Below are positions 1 through 5,636 of a DNA stretch of 5,636 nucleotides, one piece after another. Position 1 is the stretch's first letter; each line of letters starts with the position of its first letter. The notes under the pieces are model-generated. The model searched no databases, was not told the DNA's origin, and saw only the letters and a program-made list of their open reading frames with translations. The stretch lies in NCBI GenBank assembly GCA_947479995.1, contig CANKBT010000219.1:1-5636 (forward strand), given 5' to 3'. The position numbers were made by a program, and so were the translations under genes. This stretch comes from Frankiaceae bacterium. GTDB lineage: Bacteria > Actinomycetota > Actinomycetes > Mycobacteriales > SCTD01.

Positions 1-5
1 CCGGG

Positions 6-33
6 TTGCGCCGGTACCCCACGGGGGTATGCT
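6..33 (+). promoter_or_regulatory. Probable sigma-70-type promoter of the copper operon
   Basis: TTGCGC at 6-11 resembles a -35 element and TATGCT at 28-33 resembles a -10 element (TAnnnT), with a 16-nt spacer. Transcription would then begin near 39-41, giving a leader of about 18 nt that contains the GAGGAGG ribosome binding site (47-53) of csoR. The CsoR-type dyad sits inside the spacer and overlaps the -10 element, which is what a repressor site should do. The match is by eye and no start site is proven. Confidence 0.6.
14..30. promoter_or_regulatory. CsoR-type operator (copper-responsive dyad)
   Basis: A perfect inverted repeat TACCCC (15-20) / GGGGTA (24-29) around the spacer ACG. This is the form of known CsoR boxes, which are GC-rich dyads with TAC at one outer end and GTA at the other. 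It lies 28 bp upstream of a csoR-like gene and overlaps the -10 element, so apo-CsoR bound here would block RNA polymerase and Cu(I) binding would relieve the block. No second copy was seen in the window, so the whole operon is probably controlled from this one site, with csoR autoregulated. Confidence 0.8.
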
Positions 34-57
34 GACGTCGTTCCCCGAGGAGGCGAC

Positions 58-339
58 GTGCACGGCTACAGCGACCACAAGGACGACCACCTCAAGCGGC
101 TGCGCCGCGTCGAGGGGCAGGTGCGCGGCATCAGCCGCATGGTCGAGCAGGACGAGTACTGCATCGACGTGCTGACGCAGGTCGCCGCCGCCACCAAGGC
201 GCTGCAGAGCGTCGCCCTCCGCCTGCTCGACGAGCACATGGGGCACTGCCTCGTGGAGGCCGCGCGCGCCGGCGGCGAGGAGCAGGAGCAGAAGCTCAAG
301 GAGGCGAGCGACGCGATCGCCCGCCTCGTCCGCAGCTAG
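58..339 (+). CDS. csoR: CsoR-family copper-sensing transcriptional repressor
   Basis: A 93-residue all-helical metal-sensing repressor of the CsoR/RcnR (DUF156) family. The family signature is clear: HLKRLRRVEGQVRGI near residues 11-25, then the Cu(I) ligand triad Cys35, His60 and Cys64 (YCIDVLTQ and DEHMGHC). Spacing and positions match the Cys-His-Cys set known from the Mycobacterium tuberculosis protein (36/61/65), which argues for Cu(I) rather than nickel or formaldehyde sensing. Tyr34 next to the first cysteine fits the known second-shell tyrosine. The start is GTG at 58, with GAGGAGG 4 nt upstream, and the length is typical of the family. In the apo form it should bind the dyad at 15-29 and repress the operon, including itself. 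Copper-sensor identity is inferred from ligands and context, and both agree. Confidence 0.95.
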   Translation: MHGYSDHKDDHLKRLRRVEGQVRGISRMVEQDEYCIDVLTQVAAATKALQSVALRLLDEHMGHCLVEAARAGGEEQEQKLKEASDAIARLVRS

Positions 340-359
340 ACCCGACCGAGGAGCCCCCC

Positions 360-557
360 GTGAGCACCAGCACCTACACCGTCACCGGCATGACCTGCGG
401 CCACTGCGTCGCGTCCGTCACCGAGGAGGTCTCCGAGCTGCCCGGCGTCACCGACGTGCAGGTCGAGCTCGAGACCGGCCGGCTGACCGTCACCGGCGAC
501 GCCACCGCCGACGCCGTGCGCACCGCGGTGTCGGAGGCCGGCTACCAGCTCGCCTGA
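360..557 (+). CDS. copZ: CopZ-like copper chaperone (single heavy-metal-associated domain)
   Basis: A 65-residue protein consisting of one ferredoxin-like HMA domain. The Cu(I) site is GMTCGHC at residues 10-16, with Cys13 and Cys16 as ligands. His15 between them is typical of CopZ-type chaperones, whereas the CopA N-terminal domain here has CAAC. The rest follows the family pattern: ELPGVTDVQVELETGRLTV as helix 1 end and strands 2-3, then a second helix ending AVSEAGYQLA. The start is GTG at 360, 6 nt after GAGGAG (348-353) and 20 nt after the csoR stop. Its expected role is to bind Cu(I) in the cytoplasm and deliver it to the CopA ATPase, or exchange it with CsoR. Its place between csoR and copA supports this. 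Confidence 0.93.
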   Translation: MSTSTYTVTGMTCGHCVASVTEEVSELPGVTDVQVELETGRLTVTGDATADAVRTAVSEAGYQLA

Positions 558-570
558 CCCGGAGGACGCC

Positions 571-1497
571 ATGAGGACACCCGCCACCCTCGGCCTGTAC
601 GCCGCCGGCCTCGCCGCGGCGTTCACGGTCGCGCTCGGCGTCGGCAGCGCCGTCGGGCCGGTCGGCGCCGCCCCTGCCGACGAGCACGGCGCCGAGCCGG
701 GCGCGCACGGCGCCGCCGCGGCCGGGCACGACGGCGCCGGCGCGCGGCACGGCGACGCGCACGGCGGTGAGGTCGACACCGCACCCGTCGGGCTCGCCAG
801 CCGCGCCGAGGGCTACGCGCTGGAGCTCGAGCAGCCGGTCGTCGCCGCGCCCGGGCCGGTCGAGGTGGCCTTCGTCCTGCGCGGGCCCGACGGCCGCGCG
901 GTCACGGCGTACTCCCCCACGCACGAGCGGGAGCTGCACCTGGTGCTCGTGCGCCGCGACGGCACCGGCTTCCAGCACGTGCACCCCGAGCGCGACGCCG
1001 CCGGGCGGTGGAGCACCACCGTCGTGCTGCCCGAGGCCGGGGCGTACAAGGCCTTCGTCGACACCGCCCCCGACGGCCGCGACGAGCCGGTCGTGCTCGC
1101 CGCCGACCTGCTGGTCGGCGGTGCGGCCCAGCCGCAGCCGCTGCCGCCCGTGTCGCGGACGGCGGTCGTCGACGGCTACGAGGTGACGCTGACCGGCGAC
1201 CTCGTCGCCGGCGAGGCGAGCCGCGTCGTGCTCACCGTCCGCCGCGACGGCGCACCGGTCACCGACCTCGAGCCCTACCTCGGGGCGTACGGCCACCTCG
1301 TCTCGCTGCGCGCCGGCGACCTGGCGTACCTGCACACGCACCCGCAGGGCGCGCCCGGCGACGGCCGCACGGCGCCCGGGCCGGAGGTCGCCTTCGACGT
1401 CGACGTGCCGAGCGAGGGCGACTACCGGCTGTTCCTCGACTTCGCGCACGACGGCGTCGTGCGCACGGCGTCCTTCACGGCGGAGGCGGGCGCATGA
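571..1497 (+). CDS. Secreted or membrane-anchored His-rich protein with two HxHP domains, probable extracytoplasmic copper-binding protein
   Basis: A 308-residue protein. Residues 1-36 form a signal-like segment: Arg2, a hydrophobic Ala/Val/Leu/Gly core, then GAAPA as a possible signal peptidase I site. There is no lipobox cysteine, so secretion or N-terminal anchoring are both possible. Residues 37-66 are a low-complexity Ala/Gly linker with regularly spaced histidines (39, 46, 53, 60, 64). Two beta-rich domains follow, about 78-185 and 196-306. Each has a matching motif: FQHVHPE (His136, His138) in the first and YLHTHPQ (His255, His257) in the second, plus His118/His123 and His242/His293. 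No other cofactor motif is seen. The ATG at 571 has GGAGG 5 nt upstream, and the stop overlaps the copA start (ATGA). Similar proteins occur in actinobacterial copper operons as far as I recall, but I know no established name. Copper binding or buffering outside the membrane is inferred from the histidines and operon position. Confidence 0.85.
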   Translation: MRTPATLGLYAAGLAAAFTVALGVGSAVGPVGAAPADEHGAEPGAHGAAAAGHDGAGARHGDAHGGEVDTAPVGLASRAEGYALELEQPVVAAPGPVEVAFVLRGPDGRAVTAYSPTHERELHLVLVRRDGTGFQHVHPERDAAGRWSTTVVLPEAGAYKAFVDTAPDGRDEPVVLAADLLVGGAAQPQPLPPVSRTAVVDGYEVTLTGDLVAGEASRVVLTVRRDGAPVTDLEPYLGAYGHLVSLRAGDLAYLHTHPQGAPGDGRTAPGPEVAFDVDVPSEGDYRLFLDFAHDGVVRTASFTAEAGA

Positions 1498-3725
1498 CGA
1501 CCACCAGCGCGCCGGGCGGCCAGCAGGTCGAGCTGGCCATCACCGGCATGACGTGCGCCGCGTGCGCCAACCGCATCGAGCGCAAGCTCAACAAGCTCGA
1601 CGGCGTCACCGCGTCGGTGAACTACGCGACCGAGAAGGCACGCGTCACCTGGAGCGGCGACGTGACCGCCGAGCAGCTGGTCGAGACGGTCGCGGCCGCG
1701 GGCTACTCCGCCGCGCTGCCCTCGGCCGCGCCCGCGCAGGACGCGCCGGCGGGCGACCCGCTCCGCCAGCGCCTGCTCGTGTCGACCGCGCTGTCCGTGC
1801 CGGTCGTGCTGCTCGCGATGGTCCCCGCCCTGCAGTTCGACGCGTGGCAGTGGCTGTCGCTCGTGCTGGCCTCGCCGGTCGTCGTGTGGGGCGGGCTGCC
1901 GTTCCACCGCGCGGCGTGGACCAACCTGCGGCACGGCGCCGCGACGATGGACACGCTCGTCTCGCTCGGCACGCTCGCGGCGTTCGGGTGGTCGCTCTAC
2001 GCGCTGTTCCTCGGCACGGCGGGCGAGATCGGCATGACGCACCCCTTCTCGCTCACCCTGCAGCGCGGCGACGGCAGCGACGACGTCTACCTCGAGGCCG
2101 CGGCCGGCGTGACGACGTTCCTGCTCGCCGGGCGGTACGCCGAGGCGCGCGCCAAGCGCCGCTCCGGCGAGGCGCTGCGCGCGCTGCTCGCGCTGGGCGC
2201 CAAGGACGTCGCGGTGCTGCGCGACGGCCGCGAGGTGCGCGTGCCGGTCGAACAGCTGCGCGTCGGCGAGGTCTTCGTCGTGCGCCCCGGCGAGCGCCTC
2301 GCCACCGACGGCGAGGTCGTCGAGGGCACCTCCGCGGTCGACGCGAGCCTGCTCACCGGCGAGTCCGTGCCGGTCGAGGTCGGGCCGGGCGACGCGGTCG
2401 TCGGCGCCACCGTCAACGCCGGCGGCCGGCTGCACGTGCGCGCCACCCGGGTCGGCGCCGACACCCAGCTCGCGCAGATGGCGCGGCTGGTCGAGGAGGC
2501 GCAGGACGGCAAGGCGCAGGTGCAGCGGCTGGCCGACCGCATCAGCGGCGTCTTCGTGCCCGTGGTCATCGCGCTCGCCGTGGCGACGCTCGGCTTCTGG
2601 GTCGGCTCCGGTGCGGGCGCCGGCGCCTTCTCGGCCGCGGTCGCCGTGCTCATCATCGCCTGCCCGTGCGCCCTCGGGCTGGCGACGCCGACCGCGCTCA
2701 TGGTCGGCACCGGCCGCGGCGCGCAGCTCGGCATCCTGCTCAAGGGCCCCGAGGTGCTGGAGAGCACGCGGCGCGTCGACACCGTCGTGCTCGACAAGAC
2801 CGGCACCGTGACGACCGGCCAGATGCGGCTCGTCGACGTCGTCGCCGCGCCCGGCGAGGACGAGGCGGACGTCCTGCGGCGGGCCGCCGCGGTCGAGGCC
2901 GCCAGCGAGCACCCGGTGGCCGCCGCGGTGGTGCGCGGCGCGGTGGACCGGCTCGGCCCGCTGCCGCCCGTCGAGGGCTTCGCCAACGTCGAGGGCCTCG
3001 GGGTGCGCGGGCGGGTGGACGGCCACGACGTCGTCGTCGGCCGCCCGCAGCTGGCCGGCGCCGGGCTCGAGGACGCGCTCGCCGCCGCCCAGGCGGCGGG
3101 CCGCACGGCCGTCGTCGTCGCGTGGGACGGCCGCGCGCGGGGCGTGCTGAGCGTCGCCGACGCGGTCAAGGACACCTCGGCCGAGGCCGTCCGGGGGCTG
3201 CGCGCGCTCGGGCTGCACCCGGTGCTGCTCACCGGCGACCACGACGTCGTCGCCCGCGCGGTCGCCGCCGAGGTCGGCGTCGACGAGGTCGTCGCCGACG
3301 TGCTGCCGGCCGACAAGGTCGCGGTCGTGCGCCGCCTGCAGGCCGAGGGCCGCGTCGTCGCGATGGTCGGCGACGGCGTCAACGACGCGGCCGCCCTGGC
3401 GCAGGCCGACCTCGGCCTCGCCATCGGCACCGGCTCCGACGTCGCCATCGAGGCCAGCGACCTCACGCTCGTGCGCGGCGACCTGCGGGTGGCCGTCGAC
3501 GCCATCCGGCTCGCCCGCCGGGTGCTCGGCACGATCCGCGGCAACCTGTTCTGGGCCTTCGCGTACAACGTCGCGGCGATCCCGCTCGCCGCCGCCGGGC
3601 TGCTCAGCCCGATGGTCGCCGGCGGCGCGATGGCGCTGTCGTCGGTGTTCGTCGTCACCAACAGCCTGCGGCTGCGCGGCTTCCGATCGACCACCGATCG
3701 GCAGGTCCCCTCCCCGGCCGCCTGA
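1494..3725 (+). CDS. copA: Cu(I)-exporting P1B-type ATPase CopA
   Basis: A 743-residue P-type ATPase that uses ATP to export Cu(I) across the plasma membrane. In order: N-terminal HMA domain (about 11-75) with GMTCAAC, ligands Cys21 and Cys24; membrane segments near 93-112, 119-136, 154-174 and 198-214; actuator domain with TGES (288-291); segments near 351-371 and 377-400, the latter with the ion-site CPC (390-392); phosphorylation motif DKTGT with Asp434; nucleotide-domain SEHP (471-474); TGDH (580-583); hinge GDGVNDA (626-632); final segments near 683-703 and 706-726. Cu(I)-subtype residues Tyr691-Asn692 and Met713 with Ser716-Ser717 are present, so Cu(I) is better supported than Zn or Co. 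The ATG at 1494 overlaps the preceding stop and follows GGAGG (1482-1486). An in-frame upstream opening would lack these signals. Length is normal and all catalytic motifs are intact. Confidence 0.97.
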   Translation: MTTTSAPGGQQVELAITGMTCAACANRIERKLNKLDGVTASVNYATEKARVTWSGDVTAEQLVETVAAAGYSAALPSAAPAQDAPAGDPLRQRLLVSTALSVPVVLLAMVPALQFDAWQWLSLVLASPVVVWGGLPFHRAAWTNLRHGAATMDTLVSLGTLAAFGWSLYALFLGTAGEIGMTHPFSLTLQRGDGSDDVYLEAAAGVTTFLLAGRYAEARAKRRSGEALRALLALGAKDVAVLRDGREVRVPVEQLRVGEVFVVRPGERLATDGEVVEGTSAVDASLLTGESVPVEVGPGDAVVGATVNAGGRLHVRATRVGADTQLAQMARLVEEAQDGKAQVQRLADRISGVFVPVVIALAVATLGFWVGSGAGAGAFSAAVAVLIIACPCALGLATPTALMVGTGRGAQLGILLKGPEVLESTRRVDTVVLDKTGTVTTGQMRLVDVVAAPGEDEADVLRRAAAVEAASEHPVAAAVVRGAVDRLGPLPPVEGFANVEGLGVRGRVDGHDVVVGRPQLAGAGLEDALAAAQAAGRTAVVVAWDGRARGVLSVADAVKDTSAEAVRGLRALGLHPVLLTGDHDVVARAVAAEVGVDEVVADVLPADKVAVVRRLQAEGRVVAMVGDGVNDAAALAQADLGLAIGTGSDVAIEASDLTLVRGDLRVAVDAIRLARRVLGTIRGNLFWAFAYNVAAIPLAAAGLLSPMVAGGAMALSSVFVVTNSLRLRGFRSTTDRQVPSPAA
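3683..3701. repeat. Inverted repeat inside the 3' end of copA
   Basis: CCGATCG (3683-3689) and CGATCGG (3695-3701) form a perfect 7-bp dyad with a 5-nt spacer, within codons for the poorly conserved CopA tail (residues about 731-736). As RNA it could fold into a small hairpin just before the copA stop. There is no following U-tract, so a canonical intrinsic terminator is unlikely. It could be an attenuator, a protein-binding dyad or chance. Confidence 0.4.
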
Positions 3726-3735
3726 CGCCGCGTCA
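3723..3735. repeat. Small hairpin over the copA stop codon
   Basis: TGACG (3723-3727) and CGTCA (3731-3735) pair perfectly around CCG, and the left arm contains the TGA stop of copA. The stem is only 5 bp, there is no U-tract, and chance is quite possible in DNA this rich in G and C. It is recorded because it is the only structure seen in the 20-nt gap before the ANTAR ORF. Confidence 0.25.
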
Positions 3736-3745
3736 CCGTCGAGGC

Positions 3746-3961
3746 GTGCGCGTCGACGCCCGCTTCGTCATCGGTCAGGCCACCGGCCTGCTCATGGCGG
3801 ACCTGCGCGTCGGCGCGGTGCAGGCCTTCGACCTGCTGCGCCGCGCCGGCGCCCGCGAAGGCGGCTCGCTGCTGACGGTGGCGCAGCAGGTCGTCATGGC
3901 CGCCGAGGCGTGCGACGTGCGGCCCGGCGAGGTCGTGGGCGCGCACGCCCCGTCGCGCTAG
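3746..3961 (+). CDS. ANTAR-domain-only small protein (or remnant of a larger ANTAR regulator)
   Basis: A 71-residue ORF in which residues 5-55 match the ANTAR RNA-binding fold: ARFVIGQATGLLMADL (helix 1, equivalent to the usual RAxIxQAKGxLM), AVQAFDLLRRAGA (helix 2) and LLTVAQQVVMAA (helix 3). ANTAR domains bind RNA hairpins and act as transcription antiterminators. They are usually attached to a receiver or GAF sensor domain, which is absent here, and the coiled-coil lead into helix 1 is very short. The GTG at 3746 is the best start but has only GAGG one base upstream, which is too close to be efficient. A CTG overlapping the copA stop at 3722 is the alternative. It begins 20 nt after copA, so co-transcription is possible. 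It may be a genuine mini-ANTAR protein or the surviving 3' end of a GAF-ANTAR gene. Confidence 0.6.
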   Translation: MRVDARFVIGQATGLLMADLRVGAVQAFDLLRRAGAREGGSLLTVAQQVVMAAEACDVRPGEVVGAHAPSR

Positions 3962-4263
3962 TCGCGGACGGTGCCGGTGCGCGACCGGTACAGCAGGTCC
4001 GCGTAGTCGGCGTGCCGCTGCACCCAGCCGCTGACGAACGGGCAGACGGCGAGCACGGCGAGCTCGCGCCGGCGCACGTCGTCCAGCGCCTCGCGCACGA
4101 GCACGCTGCCGACGCCCTTGCCCTCGAACGCCGGCAGCACCTCGGTGTGCGTGAAGGCGACGAGCTCGTCGGTCGGGATGTAGTCCGCGACCGCGGCGAG
4201 CGCGCCGTCGACGCGCGCCTCGTAGCGCTTGGCCTCGGGGGCGTTGGTGACGACGACGTCCAC
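3958..4263 (-). CDS. Small GNAT-like N-acetyltransferase (Acetyltransf_CG type)
   Basis: A 101-residue protein of the short GNAT-like family (PF14542 type). These proteins keep the acetyl-CoA-binding core but are about half the size of ordinary GNAT enzymes. Visible features are: YEARVDGALAAVADY (about 14-28), LVAFTHTEVLPAFEGKGVGS (34-53) with the acetyl-CoA pyrophosphate-binding loop at about 47-53, VREALDDVRRREL as the following helix, and the family's conserved LAVCPFVSGWVQRHADYADL tail (71-90) with Cys74 and Trp80. The start is GTG at 4263, with a strong GAGGAGGAG (4277-4269) 5 nt upstream. It converges on the ANTAR ORF, and their stop codons overlap in CTAG. The acyl acceptor is unknown, and family members are poorly characterised. 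No link to copper is evident. Confidence 0.88.
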   Translation of the reverse strand: MDVVVTNAPEAKRYEARVDGALAAVADYIPTDELVAFTHTEVLPAFEGKGVGSVLVREALDDVRRRELAVLAVCPFVSGWVQRHADYADLLYRSRTGTVRD

Positions 4264-4289
4264 GGGTTCTCCTCCTCGTACGGGCTGCC

Positions 4290-4304
4290 GGGAGGCATCC
4301 TCCC
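4290..4304. promoter_or_regulatory. Perfect 6-3-6 dyad in a divergent intergenic region
   Basis: GGGAGG (4290-4295), CAT, CCTCCC (4299-4304) lies 26 nt upstream of the acetyltransferase start, within the 117-bp spacer between two divergent genes (4264-4380). Its position suits an operator for one or both genes, or a 5' leader hairpin of the acetyltransferase mRNA. It does not match the CsoR box. No convincing -35/-10 pair was found for either direction, so the role is open. Confidence 0.35.
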
Positions 4305-4380
4305 AGGGCGCTCGCCGGCTGCAGCGGGGCGTGGCCACCGGCCGGCTCAAGGCGGGCGGACGCGACCCGAAGACCAGAGC

Positions 4381-5205
4381 ATGGGACGCAGCGGCTTCGA
4401 CATCTCCGACCTCGTCGAGGTCGACCCGGCCCTGCCCGGGCGCGGGGTGGAGCTGACGGCCCACCGCCTGACGCAGCGGGGCCCCGACGAGGACGGCGAC
4501 TACCGCTACGCGTTCACCGGCCGGCTCGTGCGGACCCGCCGGTGGCCGAAGGGCCAGTACCTGCTGCACCTGCACGAGCCCGGCGGCCTGCTGCTCGAGC
4601 GCACCTACCTGGCGGAGGCCAAGAGCACGGAGAAGGGCGTGCGCCACCTGGAGGGCAGCTGCTACGCCGCGAACGCCGTGTCGGCCGCGCTCGTGTTCGA
4701 GCCCTACGACGAGGACGCGGACGACGAGGCCGGGGACGCGGAGGCGCCCGGCAGCGGCTGGGTGGACCTGCCCGTCGAGGCCCACGACGAGGAGGGGCGG
4801 CTGCGGCTCGAGGGCGAGGTCTGCCAGTACCGGACGGACTTCCAGTACGACAACCTGCTGCTGGTGCAGCTGGGCGCCAGCGTGGTGCTCGCCTCGGCCG
4901 CGCGCTTCCCCGCCGAGGTCGTCGCGACCATGACCGTGCACGACGAGCAGGGCCGCCTGCTGCACTCGGGGCAGACCACGCTGCCCCGAGGCGGCCCGCG
5001 TGCGCCGCGACCGCTCGTGATGACCGGGCAGGTCTACCGGCACATGACGCCCGCCCGCGTGCGGGTCGCCCTGTCGTGCAGCGAGCCGGACCTGCCCGGG
5101 ACGCCGGAGGGCGCGGCGCTGGCGCCCGCGCACGGCGCGGCGCTGCTCGCGCTGCTGCAGTCCGTCGACGCCAAGCTGGACCGCCTGCTGCAGCAGCAGG
5201 CGTGA
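4381..5205 (+). CDS. Hypothetical protein with two related beta-rich halves and a C-terminal helix
   Basis: A 274-residue protein that I do not recognise. There is no signal peptide or membrane segment, so it is probably cytoplasmic. Residues about 20-108 and 128-233 look like two related beta-rich halves. YLLHLHEPGGLLLERTYL (60-77) resembles ATMTVHDEQGRLLHSGQTTL (182-201), and RHLEGSCYA with AALVFEP (88-108) resembles VMTGQVYRHM with RVRVALS (213-232). An acidic stretch (110-121) links them. After a Pro/Ala-rich segment, residues 253-274 form a leucine-rich amphipathic helix (ALLALLQSVDAKLDRLLQQQ), possibly for oligomerisation. Cysteines 94, 148 and 233 show no metal-site pattern. The ATG at 4381 has only a weak GAAGA upstream, but no better in-frame start exists nearby. 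Codon use looks like that of the neighbours. It ends 7 nt from the convergent rnpB. No function is proposed. Confidence 0.8.
   Translation: MGRSGFDISDLVEVDPALPGRGVELTAHRLTQRGPDEDGDYRYAFTGRLVRTRRWPKGQYLLHLHEPGGLLLERTYLAEAKSTEKGVRHLEGSCYAANAVSAALVFEPYDEDADDEAGDAEAPGSGWVDLPVEAHDEEGRLRLEGEVCQYRTDFQYDNLLLVQLGASVVLASAARFPAEVVATMTVHDEQGRLLHSGQTTLPRGGPRAPRPLVMTGQVYRHMTPARVRVALSCSEPDLPGTPEGAALAPAHGAALLALLQSVDAKLDRLLQQQA
5182..5202. terminator. GC-rich hairpin at the convergent end of the hypothetical gene and rnpB
   Basis: CGCCTGCTG (5182-5190), CAG, CAGCAGGCG (5194-5202) is a perfect 9-bp stem with a 3-nt loop, which reads as a hairpin on either strand. It covers the last codons (Leu-Leu-Gln-Gln-Gln-Ala) of the plus-strand gene and lies 11-31 nt beyond the 3' end of rnpB on the minus strand. 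Neither strand has a U-tract after it, so it would be a U-less terminator of the kind proposed for actinobacteria, or a block to 3' exonucleases. The CAG repeat coding for glutamines could also produce it by chance. Confidence 0.4.
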
Positions 5206-5212
5206 CGACGGG

Positions 5213-5612
<400 letters not shown>

Positions 5613-5618
5613 GCGCGC

Positions 5619-5624
5619 AGCGTA
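5619..5624 (-). promoter_or_regulatory. Probable -10 element of rnpB
   Basis: On the minus strand TACGCT (5624-5619) fits TAnnnT and lies 6-7 nt upstream of the P1-defined 5' end of RNase P RNA (5612/5611), exactly where a -10 box should be. The matching -35 would fall at about 5642 or beyond, outside the window, so the promoter is only half visible. Confidence 0.6.
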
Positions 5625-5636
5625 CGCCCGCCGTCG

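Noticed and set aside
1008..1493. Upstream extension of the copA reading frame
   Set aside because: The extension overlaps the His-rich gene, is Arg-rich without motifs, and would push the HMA domain far from the N-terminus. The ATG at 1494 has a ribosome binding site and an ATGA overlap.
1553..3745. Long plus-strand frame running through copA into the ANTAR ORF
   Set aside because: The part inside copA is an Arg/Gly/Ala-rich out-of-frame shadow. Only the last 71 codons, beyond copA, show a recognisable domain.
490..3946. Several long minus-strand open frames opposite the His-rich gene and copA (about 490-1449, 1422-3242, 2087-3946)
   Set aside because: They lie opposite well-supported genes, have Arg/Ala/Gly/Pro or Ser/Thr/Ala-rich shadow composition, and show no family motif. 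Long open antisense frames are expected at this GC content.
3910..4380. Extension of the unknown plus-strand gene upstream across the acetyltransferase
   Set aside because: It is antisense to a gene with clear GNAT-like motifs and a strong ribosome binding site, and its composition is shadow-like.

Overview
The window is very GC-rich, with a strong G/C bias at third codon positions and GTG starts preceded by GAGG-type ribosome binding sites. Together with an actinobacterial-style class A RNase P RNA, this points to a high-GC actinomycete. The genus cannot be fixed from the sequence alone.

Left part (1-3725): a compact copper-efflux operon on the plus strand. A sigma-70-like promoter with an embedded CsoR-type dyad (TACCCC-acg-GGGGTA) drives a CsoR repressor (58-339), a CopZ-type one-domain copper chaperone (360-557), a secreted or membrane-anchored His-rich protein with two HxHP-containing domains (571-1497), and a Cu(I) P1B-type ATPase, CopA (1494-3725). 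The last two genes overlap by ATGA. The expected logic is: Cu(I) binds CsoR and releases the operator, CopZ carries Cu(I) in the cytoplasm, CopA exports it, and the His-rich protein probably handles copper outside the membrane. That last role is inference.

Middle part (3683-4380): two small inverted repeats flank the end of copA. They are followed by a 71-residue ORF that is little more than an ANTAR RNA-binding domain (3746-3961), which could be a mini-protein or a remnant. It meets, tail to tail, a small GNAT-like acetyltransferase on the minus strand (3958-4263). The two genes share the palindromic CTAG, which supplies both stop codons. A 117-bp divergent spacer holding a perfect 6-3-6 dyad separates the acetyltransferase from the next plus-strand gene.

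Right part (4381-5636): an unrecognised 274-residue protein that appears to contain two related beta-rich halves, an acidic linker and a C-terminal leucine-rich helix. Its stop codon lies only 7 nt from the 3' end of the convergent RNase P RNA gene rnpB (minus strand, about 5612-5213), which has its -10 element near the window edge. No mobile elements, CRISPR arrays or tRNAs were seen. The most unusual points are the ANTAR-only ORF behind a copper operon, the His-rich copper-operon protein, and the unknown gene abutting rnpB.
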